DNA from: Paraburkholderia acidisoli
GTDB taxonomy: Bacteria; Pseudomonadota; Gammaproteobacteria; Burkholderiales; Burkholderiaceae
DNA: 64,000 nucleotides
Direction: 5' to 3'
Assembly: GCF_009789675.1 (NCBI RefSeq)
Contig: NZ_CP046914.1
Coordinates: forward strand, 496,001-560,000
The notes below the pieces were generated by a model that saw nothing but the letters and a program-made list of their open reading frames with translations, was not told where the DNA came from and made no database searches. Shown here in pieces: positions 59,962-64,000 of this stretch. A program made the translations under genes and the position numbers. Each line of letters starts with the position of its first letter. Within the stretch, counting starts at the first letter, position 1.

Positions 59962-60987
59962 TCAGTCCGGGTTCGGCACGCGCACGGGCGCGCTGTTCGC
60001 GAAGTAGATGCCGTGCGGCGAGCGGCCCACGGCGATCGTGTCGATCAACTGGCGCGTGTTCAGGTCGATGATGCCCACGTGCTTCGCGAAGCGGAACGTC
60101 ACCCAAAGGTAGCGCTTGTCGGCGGAAAGCTCCATGTCGTCCGGACCCGGGCGCAGGCCCGTGATGTCGCCGACCTTGGTCAGATTCGTGTAGTCGAGAA
60201 TGCTGATGGTGCTTTCCACGCGATTCGACACCGCGACGTGCTTGCCGTCGTCGAGATCGCGGAAGTTGTGCGCGCCGCGCCCGGTCGGGATCTTCTTCAC
60301 GAGCGTGTGGTTGCGCCAGTCCACCACGGCCACGTCGTCCTCGCCCGTCATGCCGATCAGCAGGTATTTGTCGCCGGGCGTCATCCAGATGCCCGCGGGC
60401 GTGCTGCCGATATGCAGTTTCCAGAGCACCGTTTGCGTCGCGAGATCGATCGCGGCCACTTCGCCCGTGTCCTGCAGCGTGACGAACGCGATCTTGCTGT
60501 CCGAGGTGAAGTTGATGTGGCTCGGCGTTTTCGCGAGCGGAATGCGCTTCGCGATCACGGGGTTTTGTCCGTCGTAGCGATACACGTCGACGCGATCGAG
60601 CCGCAGGCCCGCCGTCACGAACCACTTGTGGTCGGGCGAGAAACCGAGCTGGTACGGATCTTCGATACCGTCCAGGCGGCGCTGCAACTGGCCCGTGTGC
60701 GGGTCGACGAACAGCAGGTCGTTCGAAACCGAATCGGCGACGATCAGCGACTTGCCGTCGGGCGTGATCATCAGGTGATGCGGTTCCTTGCCCGTGGGCT
60801 GGGTACCGACCACGGTGCGGGTCGCCTGGTCGATGAGCGTGAGCTTCGCTTCGCCCGAGTCGAGAATGATGACCTTGTCGTCGGCGTGGGCAAGCGAGCC
60901 GCCTGCGAGACCGCTCACGAGCAACGCGGCCGCGAGCGTGTTTTTCAGGCGTGCGGATGTAATCGAAAAGATCGGGAAGTCAGGCAT
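59962..60987 (-). CDS. Secreted YncE-like beta-propeller protein, 341 aa
   Basis: Periplasmic seven-bladed propeller of the YncE / cytochrome d1-like repeat family. The signal peptide is about residues 12-34 (LKNTLAAALLVSGLAGGSLAHA), followed by repeated blades with the pattern 'D-x-x-T-G-K-x-P-H-x-L-x-x-x-P-D-G-K' (for example TGKEPHHLMITPDGK, GSTPAGIWMTPGDK, GRSPHGIYF). No heme or catalytic residues are seen, so it is probably a binding or scaffold protein. Start at 60987. It precedes the sterol-desaturase-like gene by 10 bases. Confidence 0.87.
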   Translation of the reverse strand: MPDFPIFSITSARLKNTLAAALLVSGLAGGSLAHADDKVIILDSGEAKLTLIDQATRTVVGTQPTGKEPHHLMITPDGKSLIVADSVSNDLLFVDPHTGQLQRRLDGIEDPYQLGFSPDHKWFVTAGLRLDRVDVYRYDGQNPVIAKRIPLAKTPSHINFTSDSKIAFVTLQDTGEVAAIDLATQTVLWKLHIGSTPAGIWMTPGDKYLLIGMTGEDDVAVVDWRNHTLVKKIPTGRGAHNFRDLDDGKHVAVSNRVESTISILDYTNLTKVGDITGLRPGPDDMELSADKRYLWVTFRFAKHVGIIDLNTRQLIDTIAVGRSPHGIYFANSAPVRVPNPD

Positions 60988-61211
60988 TTCGTAAGGGAGA
61001 AGGGGCGGCGAAGGCGCGCGGCGCCGGTTTGTGCTAAGCCAGGAGGCGAAAACGAAGCGCAAAGCGGCACACGCGCGCGCGTATGGCAGCTTAACGCGCG
61101 AACACCGGATTCCGATGACGCGCGCATCATGGCGGAACGCGCGCGGCACCGTGACGGCATGCGGCGTGCGGAGTTCGTACGTACAGACCCCAAACTCACG
61201 CGAGAAGTTGC

Positions 61212-62561
61212 ATGGATCATCGCTCGAGAATCGACGAACCGGACCCGACCGCCGAAGACACCGCGCTCGACGCGCGCGACGAACTCTCGCGCAACACCGT
61301 CGCCGCGGTGCGCGAGGCGCTCGACGGGCGCCGCCGCGGCATCGCGCTGCTGCTGCCGCTCGCGGGCCCGGCCGTCGTCGTTTCGGTGGCGTATATCGAT
61401 CCGGGCAACTTCGCGACCAACATCCAGGCGGGCGCGCGCTACGGCTACGCGCTGCTGTGGGTCGTGCTGCTCGCCAACCTCATCGCCATGCTGTTCCAGG
61501 GCTTGTCGGCCAAGCTCGGCATTGCCACGGGCAGCAATCTCGCGCAACTGTGCCGCGAGCGCCTGCCCGCCCCGCTCGTCTGGGTCATGTGGATCGTGAG
61601 CGAAATCGCGGCGATGGCCACCGATCTCGCCGAATTCCTGGGCGGCGCGATCGGCCTGGCGTTGCTGTGCCATCTGCCGCTCATCGCGGGCATGGCGATC
61701 ACGGCCGTTGTCACGTATGCGCTGCTGTTTCTCCAGCGCCGCGGGTTCCGGCCGCTCGAACTCGTGATCGGCGCGCTCGTGGGCGTGATCGGCGTCTGCT
61801 ATCTGATCGAATTGTTCATTACGCCGATCGCCTGGCCGGATCTCGCGCACAGCCTCGCGATGCCGCGCCTGCCCGACGCCGACGCCGTGGCGATCGCCGT
61901 GGGCGTCATCGGCGCAACGGTCATGCCGCATGCGCTCTTCCTGCATTCCGGGCTCACCCAGGCGCGCGTGTTCGCGCGCAACGACGCCGAGCGCGCGCGC
62001 CTCGTGAAGTTTTCTAACATCGAGGTCGTGGTCGCGCTTTCGGTGGCGGGCCTCATCAACATGTCGATGGTGATGATGGCTTCGGGCGCATTCCATCAAG
62101 GCTATGCCGATGTCGCCGAGATCGAGACCGCGTACCACACGCTCGCGCCGCTGCTGGGCGCGGCCGCGGCGGGCATCTTCCTCGTTTCGCTGATCGCCTC
62201 GGGTATTTCGAGTTCGGTAGTTGGCACGCTCGCGGGCCAGATGATCATGCAAGGCTTCGTACGCTTTCATATTCCGCTGTGGCTGCGCCGCGCGGTGACG
62301 ATGGTGCCGAGCTTCGTCGTCGTGGCGATGGGCGTGAACGCAACCGAGGCGCTGGTCGCAAGCCAGGTCGTGCTGAGTCTCGCGCTGCCGTTTCCTATGG
62401 CGGCGCTGGTCTGGTTCACGTGCCGCCGCGACGTCATGGGGCCGCATCGCAACAGGCTGCTTACAGCGTGCTGCGCGGTGGCGGGCGCGGCGGGCGTGCT
62501 CGCGCTCAACGCGATCCTGCTCGTGCAGGTGGCCGGCATGAACCTGCCGGGATTCGGTTGA
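61212..62561 (+). CDS. NRAMP-family Mn2+/Fe2+ transporter, 449 aa
   Basis: Proton-coupled divalent metal importer. The metal-binding motif DPGN is at 63-66 (SVAYIDPGNFATN) and the helix 6 motif MPH at 238-240 (ATVMPHALFLHS), with eleven hydrophobic helices. It is of the MntH/NRAMP family; whether manganese or iron is preferred is not visible. GAGAAGTT precedes the start. Divergent from the beta-propeller gene with 224 bases between. No MntR or Fur box was recognised. Confidence 0.93.
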   Translation: MDHRSRIDEPDPTAEDTALDARDELSRNTVAAVREALDGRRRGIALLLPLAGPAVVVSVAYIDPGNFATNIQAGARYGYALLWVVLLANLIAMLFQGLSAKLGIATGSNLAQLCRERLPAPLVWVMWIVSEIAAMATDLAEFLGGAIGLALLCHLPLIAGMAITAVVTYALLFLQRRGFRPLELVIGALVGVIGVCYLIELFITPIAWPDLAHSLAMPRLPDADAVAIAVGVIGATVMPHALFLHSGLTQARVFARNDAERARLVKFSNIEVVVALSVAGLINMSMVMMASGAFHQGYADVAEIETAYHTLAPLLGAAAAGIFLVSLIASGISSSVVGTLAGQMIMQGFVRFHIPLWLRRAVTMVPSFVVVAMGVNATEALVASQVVLSLALPFPMAALVWFTCRRDVMGPHRNRLLTACCAVAGAAGVLALNAILLVQVAGMNLPGFG

Positions 62562-62960
62562 GTGGTTGAAAAGTAACGCGCAATGGAAAGCGGCTTATTG
62601 TTGCTTTACATGCGATTTAAAACCGCTTCAATGCCGCTTTAATGTCGATATTTGGCGGCGTCATTGCCATTGCGGCGTTATGTAGTTTCAGAATTGCGCA
62701 TTTGTTTAGCCCGGCGCGCGCAACATCGACGCAATCCCGAAACATCGGCGCCGCAAGATGCCGCTAGCACGCGCATCACGCAAGTCGCGCGCAACCCGCG
62801 CGTACCCATCGCACGCGCGAGGTCTTCGCGTCTAGCGTGCAAACTCGCGCGAAACCATGCACCATTAGCGTTTTCGCCGCGCCCGCATTCGCGTCGGGCG
62901 CGGGTTTTGCAATTGCGCGCGAGCGGCTTTGCCTCGAGCGCGCGTCACCTCCGACCTGCC
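62562..62960. other. Intergenic region upstream of zwf
   Basis: A 399-base gap. The left 150 bases are AT-rich with repeated GCGGC/CCGCTT words; the right half holds the hairpin listed separately and the zwf leader. No gene or tRNA is seen. Confidence 0.45.
62877..62908 (+). terminator. Terminator-like hairpin in the zwf leader
   Basis: CCGCGCCCG and CGGGCGCGG form a 9-bp perfect stem with a 9-nt loop, followed by GTTTT. It ends 53 bases before the zwf start, so it is either a terminator for transcripts from the left or an attenuator of zwf. Confidence 0.5.
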
Positions 62961-64000
62961 ATGACGAATCAGCCTGCCCAAGCCGCGCACGAACAGCCCG
63001 TCGACATGATTATTTTCGGCGGCGGAGGCGACCTGGCCGCGCGCAAACTGCTGCCCGCGCTCTACATGGCGCATCTGCACGGCAATCTGCCGCCCGAAAC
63101 GCGCATCATCGCCGTGGGCCGCAAGAACTGGACGATCGACGACTATCGCAAGTTCATGGAAGAGCAGTCGCGTCCGTTCATCGACGCGAAAGCATTCGAC
63201 GCGCAGGCGTGGGACCGCTATCTCGGCCTGTTCCAGTACGTCATCATCGACGTGAACAATCCCGACGATTACACGAACCTGCGCAACGCCTCGCGCGACA
63301 ACGCGATTCGCGTGTTCTATCTCTCGACCTCGCCGGAACTGTTCACGACGATCTGCGACAACCTCTCGGCCGCGCATCTGCTCGACGCGCAATCGCGCGT
63401 GGTGCTCGAAAAGCCGCTCGGCCACGACCTCGCTTCGGCGCAGGAAATCAACGAGTCCGTGGGCCGTCATTTCGCGGAGTCGCAGATCTATCGCATCGAC
63501 CATTATCTCGGCAAGGAAACGGTGCAGAACCTGATGGTGCTGCGCTTCGGCAACCCGATCTTCGGGCCGCTGTGGCAGGCGCCGTACATTCGCAGCGTGC
63601 AGATCACGGTGGCCGAAACCGTGGGCGTGGGCAGCCGCGCGGGCTTCTACGATCACACGGGCGCCATGCGCGACATGGTGCAGAACCACCTGCTGCAACT
63701 GCTGTGCATCGTGGCCATGGAGCCGCCCGTTTCGCTCGACCCCAACGCGGTGCGCGACGAAAAACTCAAGGTACTGCGCTCGCTGCGCCCCATGTCGCTC
63801 GCCGATATTGCGCGCGACACGGTGCGCGGCCAGTACGCGGCGGGCGCTGTGGACGGCCAGCCCGTGAAGGGCTATCTGGAAGAGGACAACGTACCGGCCG
63901 ACAGCAAGAACGAGACCTTCGTGGCCTTGCGCGCGCAGATCAACAACTGGCGCTGGGCCAACGTGCCGTTCTTCCTGCGCACGGGCAAGCGTCTGCAGAA
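62961..64000 (+). CDS. zwf: Glucose-6-phosphate 1-dehydrogenase, 5' part (runs off the window)
   Basis: First enzyme of the oxidative pentose-phosphate and Entner-Doudoroff routes: glucose 6-phosphate plus NAD(P)+ gives 6-phosphogluconolactone (EC 1.1.1.49). About 346 residues are present out of about 490. FGGGGDLAARKLLPAL (19-34) is the cofactor motif, usually GASGDLxxRK, and RIDHYLGKE (178-186) is the active-site signature with the catalytic His/Lys. VLEKPLGHDL precedes it. The start ATG at 62961 follows ACCTCCGACCTGCC, with no clear ribosome-binding site. No stop is reached before the window end. Confidence 0.95.
   Translation, partial: MTNQPAQAAHEQPVDMIIFGGGGDLAARKLLPALYMAHLHGNLPPETRIIAVGRKNWTIDDYRKFMEEQSRPFIDAKAFDAQAWDRYLGLFQYVIIDVNNPDDYTNLRNASRDNAIRVFYLSTSPELFTTICDNLSAAHLLDAQSRVVLEKPLGHDLASAQEINESVGRHFAESQIYRIDHYLGKETVQNLMVLRFGNPIFGPLWQAPYIRSVQITVAETVGVGSRAGFYDHTGAMRDMVQNHLLQLLCIVAMEPPVSLDPNAVRDEKLKVLRSLRPMSLADIARDTVRGQYAAGAVDGQPVKGYLEEDNVPADSKNETFVALRAQINNWRWANVPFFLRTGKRLQ

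Overview
The window is a GC-rich (about 65%) chromosomal segment of a Burkholderiaceae bacterium, most like Paraburkholderia, Caballeronia or Burkholderia. Signs are the two Burkholderia-type general porins, the PadR/siderophore-interacting pair, the DUF3348/DUF802/OmpA/DUF2894 gene set and the many carbon-uptake MFS carriers. Genes are dense. I saw no rRNA, tRNA, insertion sequence or CRISPR array. All family calls come from reading motifs; no database search was run.

Layout. 0.3-7.5 kb: mixed genes (conserved hypothetical, alpha/beta hydrolase, solo MreB-like actin, esterase, DHA2 exporter, glutaminase, orphan Flp pilin). 7.5-11.9 kb: a Ser/Gly-rich low-complexity protein coupled to a Rid-family protein; then a PadR regulator, a siderophore-interacting reductase (the E. 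coli YqjI/YqjH arrangement) and an MFS carrier. 12.0-17.0 kb: three-subunit membrane gluconate 2-dehydrogenase-type operon (gamma, FAD alpha, triheme cytochrome c), divergent from a GntR/FCD regulator. 17.1-18.6 kb: chemoreceptor.

18.8-42.6 kb is a large catabolic region built as several operons. A LysR gene is divergent from a 3-hydroxyisobutyrate-dehydrogenase-like gene, DUF1185, an MHS carrier, a CaiB CoA-transferase, two acyl-CoA dehydrogenase subunits and a crotonase. A minus-strand operon (GMC alcohol oxidase/dehydrogenase, ACS-family MFS, aldehyde dehydrogenase, hotdog thioesterase, HMG-CoA-lyase-like protein) is divergent from a plus-strand operon (crotonase, CoA-transferase, crotonase, acyl-CoA synthetase, ACS-family MFS). 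MarR, nitronate monooxygenase and a porin follow. Together they encode outer- and inner-membrane uptake, oxidation of an alcohol to an acid, CoA activation, beta-oxidation-like steps and a retro-aldol cleavage. The substrate cannot be read from sequence.

42.7-48.5 kb: a solitary polar amino acid binding protein, a BesD/HalD-like Fe(II)/2-oxoglutarate oxygenase, a divergent LysR gene with a clear operator, a chemoreceptor and a second porin. 49.0-51.1 kb: DbpA RNA helicase and a FrnE-like DsbA protein.

51.4-56.9 kb is the most interesting locus: four tightly packed or overlapping genes encoding DUF3348, a 1100-residue MotA/TolQ/ExbB-like membrane protein with a very long repetitive helical tail, an OmpA/MotB-like protein with an aspartate in its single membrane segment, and DUF2894. 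This looks like an undescribed ion-driven, peptidoglycan-anchored motor with two accessory proteins, similar in build to ZorA/ZorB but without the Zorya effectors. 57.0-64.0 kb: VapBC toxin-antitoxin, DAHP synthase, a sterol-desaturase-like enzyme with a beta-propeller partner, an NRAMP metal transporter, and the 5' part of zwf running off the window end.
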